From Typha latifolia (taxonomy: Eukaryota; Streptophyta; Magnoliopsida; Poales; Typhaceae), in the NCBI GenBank assembly GCA_019914945.1, contig CM034112.1:1449001-1513000 (forward strand): 64,000 bases of DNA, read 5' to 3'. The notes under the pieces were generated by a model. That model saw only the letters and a list, made by a program, of their open reading frames with translations. It searched no databases and was not told where the DNA came from. Position 1 is the first letter of the stretch. The number at the start of each line of letters is the position of its first letter. Shown in pieces: positions 26,107 to 36,763 of the stretch. The position numbers were made by a program, and so were the translations under genes.

Positions 26107-28044
26107 TGTCTTTTTAATTGTCGTTAGCATGGTATCAGAGCGAGCTTTATAGTTATTAAGTAAATACGATAAAAATCTAATAAGACAACGACTAGATATT
26201 ATCCTTATTAAAACGGGTGTCTTAAGTCTATTAAGTCGGCACTTAGCCTCCTAGTTAGACTCGACACGCATTAAAAAAAAAAAATTATTAGATCGAAAAA
26301 AATGTATGATCTTCACATTTAGGCTATGTGATGCAAGATGTAAAACCTATGCTGATATTTGGGTAGAAATTTATGCATATAACAACTGATGCTCATTTAT
26401 CATTTTCCATAGTTTTATCTACAAAAATCTGTGGCTCTGCAGGTGGAAATTCCTTTGGAACTCCCTCTGATAATTATGCTCCTCCAGCAGTGACTAGTGA
26501 ATGGGGATCAGAGATGATGAACTGCCCACATGCATTCAATTCTTCTTCATATGACAATGGATACTACCCAAAAAGCAAGTCGAATTTGGATTTAAACACT
26601 GATATGTTCAACTTCAACAATGCTTCTAATATTGCTCTAATGCATCATGTCGAAAATAATGCTGCATATGATCAATCAGGTATGAGTTTGCAAACGCAAT
26701 ATATATTTTTTTTTCCTCTTTGCTTTTGGTGTTAAACATTACTGTGAATTTGTTCATACTAACTGCTACTGGTAATCAACTTCTTGAAGCTTCAAATGTT
26801 ACAAATTTTATGCCTAGCTCAGACTTTCTGCCAACTGCTACTCAAGAATCTCCAGTATATCTGGATTTTTTCCAAAACCAACCATTAACTGCGCAGGGAA
26901 CAGAGAATTCAGAGGTTAATAGTATCAGAAATTTTTTTGAGGTCATTTATGCTACTTTAAATCAATTTTTTGATACATAAAGAAGCTGTTTTCCAGGAGA
27001 TCCTGATAAATAAGTTAGCCCAATCCAGAGAAGGTGAAGAACTAGCAAGTGATCAGATTCCTGGGCAACAAATCTCTGAGACTTCCCTCGAAGGGCGTAG
27101 CGCTGTAGTAAGACACTTCTCAATAAATTCACTTTCTGTGTTCTGAATTGCTATCAGAATTCCCTGCTTATTTGTTTTATCTATATCTGAGAGTAATATA
27201 TAAGTTTATTCTTAGATATATATACATTTACTTCTTTTTTTCCTTTGCTGTATATAATCTAGCTGAAGTTAGGAGCTGGAGATTTGAAAATGGTTCTGTA
27301 CAAAGAAATGACAAAGAGTGATGCTGGAAATGTTGGGAGAATAGTACTTCCCAAAGTACCTTTTCTCTATCCCCATATCAAAATCTCTAATTTTCTTTTT
27401 TATCATTATACTATGATTGAGTAATGTTTCTTTCTTCTTAATTAAATTTTTAGAGGGATGCAGAGCGTAATCTTCCTACTTTATTTGAAAGAGAAGGAAT
27501 GACTCTGTATATGGATGACTTAATACTTCCAGTTACTTGGAAATTTAAGTACCGGTAAGTTCGCATTAATATAGAGCATAAATCTTCTGCATGTTGTTCT
27601 TCTTCTCTTCCTTTTATTTTCATGAAGTTATTATGTTACTTATCTCAGGTTCTGGCCTAACAACAACAGCAGAATGTATGTTCTTGAAGCTACTGGTATA
27701 TATTTCTGAACCTAAAATATATTTCCACACATTATTTGAAATCCTTATTCAATTTTTTTGCCTTGTATTTATGTTCTCTTCAGGTGATTTTGCAAAGACA
27801 CATGAACTTGAAGCAGGGGATCTTTTCATCGTCTACAAAGATGCAGCATCTGGAAATTTTGTATGTCAAAGTTCTTTTTTTTCTTTCTTTGTAGATGAAA
27901 GCAATAAAATTCCATATCGATTGATTATTTCACACAAATATAATCTTTCTAACTTCTTTTTTTCTTCTGAAGATTGTTTCAGGAGAGAAGACTATCAATC
28001 GAAAGCCACCTTCCGACGACGAATTGCCTTGGAAAGAAAATTAA
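25479..28044 (+). CDS. B3-domain transcription factor of the FUS3/LEC2/IDEF1 (AFL) group
   Basis: Nuclear B3 factor of 367 residues; group members bind RY motifs (CATGCA) in seed-maturation or nutrient-response genes. Ten exons: 25479-25507, 25809-26020, 26443-26679, 26790-26914, 26997-27107, 27263-27355, 27454-27554, 27649-27695, 27784-27860, 27973-28044; all phases close. The first 238 residues are Asn/Ser/acidic, probably activating. The B3 domain runs from about 248 to 355: KEMTKSDAGNVGRIVLPKRD, then [40 protein letters not shown] and IVSGEKTINR. It ends shortly after, so there is no acidic tail as in FUS3. Exon 1 has only nine and two-thirds codons. The intron 1 acceptor is unusual, with 14 A residues between the T tract and CTTAG. 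Which AFL member it is remains open. Confidence 0.88.
26044..26107. repeat. (AAT)n microsatellite in B3 intron 2
   Basis: About 21 AAT units, one interrupted by AGT, directly upstream of the primer-binding-site-like motif at 26130. Confidence 0.95.
26130..26141 (+). mobile_element. Retrotransposon primer-binding-site-like motif (remnant)
   Basis: TGGTATCAGAGC is the usual primer-binding site complementary to initiator Met-tRNA in plant copia-type elements. It stands alone inside intron 2 of the B3 gene, with no gag-pol frames nearby, so at most it is a scar of a retroelement or its solo end. Confidence 0.4.
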
Positions 28045-30913
28045 AGGAATTGCACAGAAGCTTTCTGAATAATATTAGAACAAAACTGATAGACATTCTT
28101 AGCCTTCCCAATCTCAATCAGGGATTGGCATAGAGAGAGGAACTCTCTAAGGTCTCTTCTCATAAACTATAGTCTCAAAAGATCCTTTTCTCTTTTGTCT
28201 GAATTATTGGGCCAATAAAAGTAACAATTACAAACCTTGAGATGATTGATTTCCTATGTTTCTATCAGTAAAGAATAACATTTTCGAATCGATGGTTTCT
28301 TTTGACAATGTTTCTTCATCTTATAGATCTCTATTCAGCTTATATCTGCACATATATTTTACTTCCAATTTATGTCTATATGGCCTAAATTTTTATGAAG
28401 ATGAAAGATGATTTTATGACATTTAGTGTTACTGATAACTGCTAAGTTTGAACTCAATAAAATAAGGGTTAAAGGCTAATTACATCTTAACCCCTTAAAC
28501 TATATATCACTCTGTATCATAAATACACTGTCTAAATTATTTAAATATATCACTGTCAATATTTCACTAAAAATTCTGATAAAAATAATCTTAAGATTTT
28601 GACTAATTTAATAAATGGATAAAAGTCTTTCTATATTTTTCAATCTTCTCCTTATAATTACTTCTTCAAATATTACATTCTAAGATAATCTTCTCTAATT
28701 CCTTCAAAATCTATTAATAGTCGAAAAAGAGAAGAGAAAGTAAGAGCATTTTTATCGATCAAAGTAGTTAGTTAAATTTTTTTTTAATATTTTAAATTAT
28801 AATTAACCCATGATATAACTAGCCCGGCCCACTTTTCCCAAAAAAAATTAAAGAAAAAACTGCTAATTAGAGATTTATGATACTGAGTGAAGTTACACCA
28901 GTTGATAAGCTCTGAACGAAAATTATTCATGAATATTGATATAAGCAACACCAGGGCACCAGTTTGAACAAAAGAATAAAAAGAAAAATATAATGGCTTC
29001 GATTAGATTCGTCACGTAAATGGTCTTCTGCCATCCATCTTTAATTGCTTGGCCACGAAATTCCAAGACAACATAAGCAAACAAGACGATGAAAAATCTA
29101 GTCGGATGAATGTTGTGTGTGTCTCTGTGGCATTTTATCGAACAATTAGCATACCAACTTCACTGCGATTTCCAGCAAACATCCATAATACACGTCAAAT
29201 GGAGGCATTGCTTACCTGCTAATAGTGTGATAGGAGATGATAATAGCTTGTTGCTAGCAGTTGCTGCTTTGTTTAAATGTTGATGTTGTGAAGTGCTCCA
29301 AAAGAAGCTTTTCACCTCTATGAGCTCTAATTTGCACTGCTGAGAGTCTCTCATTCGTATTGATACACAGGATATCTTTGTGCAGCTATAAAACTAAGCA
29401 TTCTCTTCATCTTTAGATGCAGTGGAAGCACATAACCCTGCTTAAACTTCATGTCATAGTTGTGCAATTCTGAGAAACTTACAAAGAGCAAATAAAAGAG
29501 ATACAACCTCCCTCTTATTATTCCATAGAACTTTTTCTTTTATGCATAAACCTCACTACCCCCATTAATGTCGTAGATGAAAAAGTTTTAAAAAAAAAGA
29601 CTAAAATATCACCTCTCAAAAGGTAAGAATATTTAGAGAATAAAATTTAAAAAAATACTGATGGAAGGGGTGTTTGATGTGTTTTTAACAATCCAAGAGG
29701 TTTATATATCGCAAAAGAAAATTCAAAGAAGATGTGTGAAATTAATAACAGTTATGGTGACACAATTCACGGAACGATAGATAATTGCCTTAATATCTTA
29801 TCGCTGTGGATTATGATAATTTTCTTCTGTTAAATTCGGTCATTAGTAAAAGGTTAGCATCATATTAATGACACTTGTTAATCGTAGGAAGACGTCTTCC
29901 TACTTTTTAGGAAGTTCACCTCCATCAAGTTCATCTATAAAGTATACCCTTTATAAAACTAAGTTTACTATTCCATGAATAATTTGTTATTTTGTTTCTT
30001 AAGACTATGTACTTATCATGTTATATTAGTATATAATATACTTTAAAATCCAGTTAATAAGTTTCAAAAATATGAATACCTGTATATTATTATTACCTCC
30101 ATAGTTTGATTCATTTGCTTTCTTCAGTTTTGAGGCAAATTATCATCAAATAATTTATTAGAAATAGGACATGAGCTGCGAGAATAAAACTGGCATATTC
30201 AATGGTAATCTTTATCTGTTGCCAGAATCCATTTTGTTCAGTAACAAGGCATGAGTTGCAAGAAATTATTTTCTTCACCAAGTGAAGATTTTCTTCTCTT
30301 CTTTTTTCGTTAGGAAGTTGATTATTATTATACGATTTGTTTGAGTTCCCATCTTTGTTGTTATGTTTGTAATGACTCATATTAATAGTCCTTTAGATCT
30401 CCAAGAGCAATTTATGACTACCAGATTTTGCAATGTTATCTGTTCCTAAAAGTATGGTGTGTTTTTATTCTTACAAAATATAAAATTCACAAAAATTTAT
30501 ATAATTATAATGTTTAAAATTGTATTATAAAATACAACCGACCAAAAAGTTATTTATCAAATGCATCATGATGAATAAAACATATTAAGCAAGTGTTTAA
30601 AAATACTATAACAATACAATCAACCAAACAATTCATTTGTTTCTCTAAAATTTAATATCTAGAGAAACATGCATGTCTTAATACACATATTATCTCTAAA
30701 CATAAGAAACCAGACAGCCCCACAGACCACAGTGGGTAAGGCCTGGTTAGAGAAACTTGATGTTTAACAGTGATTAATTGCATCTCCGGATTTCTTTTCA
30801 AAAAGTTAGTGTCTGTAAATAAAACTAGGGTGAGCTTGCTCCTCAAAATAAATATGCTGGATTTCAGCAAAACTACATTTAAGCCGCAATAATGCACACA
30901 TTCTCCGCAAAGC
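28045..30913. other. Intergenic between the B3 gene and DHODH
   Basis: Mostly AT-rich DNA with the B3 3' UTR at the left. At 28.47-28.60 kb a stretch built of phrases like TTAACCCCTTAAACTAT resembles AT-rich dispersed repeats elsewhere in the window (10.47 and 43.34 kb). A perfect 20-base palindrome lies at 29884-29903. No gene is seen; the short frames here look random. Confidence 0.6.
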
Positions 30914-33900
30914 TTATCTGCAATCTGCACCAACTGCTTCCTGGACAGATTTAAAACCATCCCTTGCTAAGCACTCTGCAAGCTCGGCCTGAAGAAATGG
31001 AAGCGTTAACATAAACTGTCAAACGTGTATAAAAAAAAGAGTTTGGACTTCTACGATATATCTCTGTTCCTTAAAAAGTTGCATAAAAACTGAAGCAGGC
31101 TCAGTGGTGATAAAAACCTTTATCTGGGGAATAAGTGCCGGCCCACCATAGGCAAAAGCTGTGTAAAGTTGAACAAGTGTTGCTCCAGCACGAATCTTCT
31201 TGTATGCATCTTCGCCACTGGGATGTTGCATAATTAAGAAACATAAATTGATAATCTTTTTAGTTCAATGTATGCAAGATCATTAGAAGTAATTTTAGTA
31301 CCAAATACCTGCTTATACCACCACAGCCTATGAGGGGAATCTTTCCCTGCAATGGTTAAAGGTCCAGAGTTAGATTGCAATCGCCAGATAAGTACTGAAC
31401 CACGGATTAAATAATAATAATAGTAATAATAAAAACGAGAGGAAACTTCATAATGAAATTTCAGATGTAAGAAGTGCATTAATGATACTCAGTTGAATCA
31501 AGAGTGCAGAAAATACCCTGGTGAGGATATACATCTCCTTGAGAATGCTGGTAGACAGATCATACAGTGGTTTTCCACTTAAACCACCAGATTCCCCAGC
31601 TAATGGGTGCCTTTCTACAGGAGGTGGTCGTGATACAGTTGTATTTGATATGATCTGCACATACATTGAGATATTAATAATTAAATAAAATGAATCACTG
31701 AAGCTACTGCATAGAGAAAGCCCGCAATGGCGAAGAGGGCAATGTATTACTAATGTCCAAATGGCAATATGTGCAAGTCTGACATTTATTGCTGATTCAA
31801 ATATCATTTCCAACAGAATTATCACTTAATAGATGAAATAGAGAGCTGTGATGCTCATCATGCAATATGGTATGCCTAACAACCAGGTTAGGTTTGGCAC
31901 TGTTACTATAAAAAGAATCAGCAGAAAAGTCGAACACAAAAAAACTCGAATAAAAGGGAAAAGAAGATGCAGTTATAATGCCCTCTGAACGTAGTGGATA
32001 GGAAAGAGAATGGATATAAACTAGCAATGCAGAGAACCTACCAGTCCATCCAAGCGAAGGGCAAGAGAAACCTACAGATATATTGAAATAAAAATCATAA
32101 GAACATGCAACATATAAAATTGAAAAACAAAATGTACATCTAGAAAATAAAAGTATCATGCAACATATAAAATTGAAAAACAAAATGTACATCTAGAAAA
32201 TAAAAGTATCATCCAAGTTTATTACTGCGGCAATGTCATCAAGGTCCTGTTTAGATAAGTCTGGTGCAATCTTCACAAGCAATGGTGGAGGACCTTCCTC
32301 GGCCCATTGCATTTCATCACGAGCAGCTTGGACCTGTATATTGCACATATAGTCAAAGACTCGGAGAATCCTTTAGTAAATAAATACACTTGGTGGGGCA
32401 AGCACAAAAAGAAGTTAAGTTTCAACCTTTTTAACAAGATCTTTCAGTTGTTTTCTTCCTTGAAGTTTACGAAGACCAGGAGTATTCGGAGAAGATATAT
32501 TTATAACCTGAATTTTAATAAGATATCAACTTCTTGATAAGCTATATTAAAAGAGACAAATTTGAACAAAACAAATCATATACTATATGCCCAACAAGTA
32601 CGTGAGCTGAAGGTTTTTTAACCAGAGAAAGCTCAAGTCAACCCTTCTTTCGTGGTTACCCTTCCAGTTCAGTGGAATGTTAAACGATGGATGTAACTGA
32701 TGACATCACAACATAAGACCATGCAGTTATGCCAAATGTAAAGAGAAGCATGCACTCTGGAAGAAGTAAAAGATCATCATGTAGTTAATTTTGAAGATGA
32801 TTTTGTCAGCAAGTAATCATGATTTAGGAACTACCAAGTAATCTGCATATTGGGACAAAGTATGAACTCCTTGAACATAGTCAGCAGCTGCATCTTCACT
32901 ATTCTTGTTCTTGCCAAGATTGACCCCCAAAATGCCAGGGCCTGCTTTTCCTCCGTGCTTTACTTCATTAGTGGAGGAGGATGAAGAGCTTGAAGTTTCT
33001 TCCATCTTTCTCTTACCATGCTGGGCGCCTAGACGCTTTGCAACCACCACAATGCCTTCACTATTGAACCCACAGCGATTTATTATAGCGCTGTCCAGTG
33101 TCACAAAACCAAGCAAAAGAACAAGTAGATCAGTAATAAGAGGTCCATGTCCAGGCAGATTGACAAAAAGGAACTCTGTTACCATAGAACAGTTAAAATA
33201 CAACAAGGTCAAACGGTAACAAACTATTCTTCAGAAAATTAGATGCAACATACATGCTTACCCTTCCTGTCGCAGTCTGAAAATACGAGGCTTGGGATTT
33301 CCCTCTTGAGGAACAGGGGTCACTGACCCAACTTCTACAAAACCGAATCCCAACCCTAAAAGACCTTCTACTGCCTCAGCATTTTTATCAAAACCAGCAG
33401 CAAGACCTACTGGATTCGTAAACTTCCGTCCCCAAACTTCTAGTCCAAGTATTTCTGGATCAGGTCTCTTTTCTTTTGGAATAAGGCGATGAGCTGCAGC
33501 TGACACGGCTAACTGATGAGCAACCTCTGCATCTAGCAATGCAAAAAGTGGGTTCACAACTTTTGTAGCCTTAAATAACCACCCACTGCAAAATATAATA
33601 AGAGTAAACAATTACTAATTAGATAGAAATTTAAAAATAAACTGACTTGTAACCAATTTCTACATCAAATAGAGCAACTAAAACTACTAAAACTTACAGA
33701 ACTAGCAATATAGATTTCTTAAATGCCACAAAAGAGTACCACAACAAGAAAAGGCTCATTTACTGTAACTCCTGAGTAGAATCTCCAATTGAAGCCAACA
33801 TGGTAATGGCATAACATTGAAGATCATACAATTTAAAGCTTAATGAAAGTGGATCTTCCTAAAGATAAGCATCTATATCAATCTGAGGATTGAATGTAAT

Positions 33901-34552
33901 GTACCAAAATGTGGCTTCGTCTGCAGTACTCACATAAGCACCTCCAGCTATGGCCAGGCCTATCATGGCTCCAGTTAAAAGCCTTCCCTACAGAATCAAC
34001 AAAAAGAGGATTTCATATTTATAGAATTGGGCCAATAGATTCAAACCAAACCTAGAGAAAAGATCTACGTGTTATGAATTGTACAAAATAACGTATTTTA
34101 AATTAATAGGCAGGTTCACCCAAACAACATCTTTACAGAAGTCAATTTACAAACACGAGGTCAACTTCTAACCAAATAATGAAGTGGAAGGACAAAAGAT
34201 CAAGTTTGTAACTTATGAACGAACAAAGTGGAATAGTGCAAGTCTTCTCCTTCATTGCCATTCTACGACTACAATCTCTGGTCCCTGACCAAAGCTGTCT
34301 TTTTTCATATTACTCAGCTTTCGTTAATATTATCTTACCCAAGAAGAACACTAATAAGCCCGACAACTATTCGATGAAATGCCAACAAGAGAACACGACT
34401 CAAACCTTCTTAGAAGAAGGCGGAATCTTCGGAGCAGATCCCGCAGTGGCCGAGCTAGATTGCCTCGACCCAAACCCACCTTCCACTACTCTACATCTCA
34501 GACTCCTCAACAACTTCTCCCTCACGGAGCTCCGCCATGCCCTAGCCGCCAT
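30914..34552 (-). CDS. PYRD: Dihydroorotate dehydrogenase (quinone), mitochondrial
   Basis: Fourth enzyme of de novo pyrimidine synthesis: oxidises dihydroorotate to orotate with FMN and passes electrons to ubiquinone at the inner mitochondrial membrane. Eleven exons, 34552-34406, 33987-33905, 33585-33262, 33090-32835, 32507-32427, 32333-32226, 32071-32042, 31654-31517, 31346-31309, 31217-31118 and 30988-30914, join in phase to 459 residues, the family length. An Arg/Ser-rich presequence (1-48) precedes a membrane helix [17 protein letters not shown]. Family landmarks follow: [35 protein letters not shown], the class 2 catalytic-Ser segment [48 protein letters not shown] and [20 protein letters not shown] Ser-rich loop after [11 protein letters not shown] is normal for plants. 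An AAACCCTA telo-box lies 11-18 bases upstream of the ATG. Confidence 0.95.
32105..32210. repeat. Exact 53-bp tandem duplication in a DHODH intron
   Basis: Bases 32105-32157 are repeated without change at 32158-32210. The pair lies in the intron between exons 6 and 7, close to the 30-bp exon 7. Confidence 0.93.
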
Positions 34553-34562
34553 GTACGAGAAG

Positions 34563-34570
34563 AAACCCTA
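34563..34570. promoter_or_regulatory. Telo-box at the DHODH start
   Basis: AAACCCTA (plus strand) lies in or next to the 5' UTR. Telo-boxes are common in plant promoters of growth and translation genes. Confidence 0.35.
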
Positions 34571-34979
34571 GAGCAGCTTCGGATCGAGCGCAAAGGCAAA
34601 CAGAGGATCTCGCTTATCTCCTCTGTTACAGCGGCGGCGAATAAAGCTAAAGAAAAAAAAAAAAATTTAAAAAGGGAGATTTTTTTTTAGTCCTCCTCGG
34701 AAGAGCTTTTCTAGCTATGGAAGGAGAATCTTCGGCGAGGGCGAGAAGAGAATAAAGCCCGGCCTAGCGACTGCTGTTGCGGTGGAGAGCGAAGAAGGCG
34801 ATGACGTGAAGGGCTTCTTGGAGAGAGAGAGAGAGAGAGGTATCGGCTTATACCGAGGTAGAGGTAGCCGGAAAAGGTTGTAGCTTTGGTTGGAAATTGG
34901 AATAAAGCCTGGACTGGGCCGGCCCAATTATAGCTATTGGGTAGCCCGAAAGACACAAGACTGCAGGCTTGAGCACTGA

Positions 34980-35012
<33 letters not shown>
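34980..35012. repeat. (ATT)11 microsatellite
   Basis: Uninterrupted ATT units upstream of the DHODH gene. Confidence 0.93.
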
Positions 35013-35014
<2 letters not shown>

Positions 35015-36298
35015 AAAAATCCTTTTTAGCTTGTAAGCCCCCATTAAGTTGATACTTGCATCTATAGCCTTTAAAATAATTACTTTTTGTGTGAATACCA
35101 TGCGGACTTAACTAACTATTAAAAATGTTCTGGTTTTCGATTATTTATATTAATTAAGGATATTTTCATTCTTATTAAATTGTTGAAACTTAAATTTGAA
35201 AAGTAATTAGAAGATTTATGCGAATAACATATTTGTAAAGGGTATGTTATATGTGTTTAAATATCAATTTTATAGGATTGCATGTAAGTAAATAACTAAA
35301 TAAATTTAAGAGTATACATGCAAAAAAAAAAAAAACACTATTTTTTTGGGGATGTAATAGCCCCTTTGAAATTGGATATAAGATGCATATTTATTTGAGC
35401 CAATTTGCCACCACATGAAATAATAATATTTCTAGATTAAAATACATTGTGTACCATTTGAAATTTTGATTTACTTGCAAGTGTTGGTTTCAACCATGTA
35501 AGTTTGAATAAAGAATCACTTTACTCTTAACAATTTTATCCAAAATAAACTGGGTCAAATATATTTAACCAAATATATTTTTTCTTCATATGCATAATCC
35601 TGCCGGCCACTAACATTGGACTTTGAATCAGAATATATCTTCATATCTAAACTTTTTTGTCATCTTAATCTAAAAACTTAAGTTATTCCTAATAAAAAAA
35701 TAACTTAAATACTTTTTCCTCCTTGTATTTTGACCAGTAATATTTTGTCCTTATATTATAAGAGTCCTTAGTCCTTAGACACAATTAGCATATATCAAAA
35801 AATTTATATATTTTTTTATCTCTTAGATGATAAATTAAAATTAACTATCTATTGGGAGAATAGAGACATTGTATATTTTTAATGTACATGGGATAAAATG
35901 ATACTAAATAAAAATATAAATAAAGAAAATATAATTAAGTCTAAAATAATAATATTTATCATGTGCAGATGAACATACGAATATTAAAATATACAACAGA
36001 AAATGACATCCAATGCTGAGAAATGATCATCTAACTGACTACCTAACGATGACAACGCTCTTTGGTCGGATTCGAGCAATAACTGCCAGCAGCATCTTGC
36101 AAATAGTTTATCCATAGAGTATGAAATAAAGGCAATAATATTTTAGGTATTTTAAAAGATAAATTTTGTATCTCTTTTTAGAGATTAATTATGTTAAGTA
36201 GACACGCGTCGCATTAATAGCGGAAGTAACCTGTGTGATCTGGCGCTCCTCTAATTAAATTATTCCAATCCCCTCTCCGAAGCTTATCTTTCTCAAAA

Positions 36299-36306
36299 CT
36301 ATAAAA
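36299..36306 (+). promoter_or_regulatory. Possible TATA box of the lectin gene
   Basis: CTATAAAA lies only about 35-42 bases before the ATG, so if it is used the leader is very short. Confidence 0.35.
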
Positions 36307-36340
36307 CCAACCAAAGAGCTCAATACCTGGTCGCCTGAGA

Positions 36341-36763
36341 ATGAAGTCCACATCCACAATCCTCGCCTTCGTCGTCCTGACGGTGGCCGCCGGCGCTGCC
36401 GTCGTCGCCGCCGAAGATACCATGTTCAGCGGGGAGAGCCTCGCCTCCGGGCAGTTCTTGGAGAGCGGGCCTTACACGTTCATCATGCAGGATGACTGCA
36501 ACTTGGTGTTGTACGTGAACAAGAACAAGGCTCTGTGGGCGTCCGGGACGAGCAGGAAGGGCAGCTCCTGCCACGCCGATCTGCAGAGCAGCGGCAACCT
36601 CGTCGTCTTCTCCGGCTCCGGCGATGTCTTGTGGACCAGCAACAGCTCCCGCGGGCCGAATAGCTACCGGCTCATCATGCAGACCGACGGCAACGTCGTC
36701 ATCTACGGTGCCGCGGTGTGGGCGACCAACACGGTGCAGAGCAGGAAGAAGAGGCTGCTCTGA
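36341..36763 (+). CDS. GNA-type mannose-binding lectin (bulb-type)
   Basis: Intronless gene for a 140-residue secreted or vacuolar lectin of the monocot mannose-binding family. A signal peptide of about 24 residues (hydrophobic LAFVVLTVAAGAAVVA) is followed by one beta-prism II domain. The binding pattern QxDxNxVxY is intact at Q50-Y58 (QDDCNLVLY) and Q114-Y122 (QTDGNVVIY). The middle copy, Q82-F90, has Ser84 for Asp and Phe90 for Tyr, so that site is probably weak or dead. C53 and C77 match the conserved disulfide. The C-terminus is basic (SRKKRLL) where many relatives have a propeptide cut off during vacuolar sorting; here the tail is only about 8 residues. Likely roles are storage and defence against insects or fungi. 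Confidence 0.93.
   Translation: MKSTSTILAFVVLTVAAGAAVVAAEDTMFSGESLASGQFLESGPYTFIMQDDCNLVLYVNKNKALWASGTSRKGSSCHADLQSSGNLVVFSGSGDVLWTSNSSRGPNSYRLIMQTDGNVVIYGAAVWATNTVQSRKKRLL

Larger units (their letters stand above)
34553..36340. other. Divergent intergenic region, DHODH to lectin
   Basis: Holds both promoters. An (ATT)n microsatellite sits at about 34980-35012, with AT-rich DNA to its right. No gene is visible. Confidence 0.6.
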
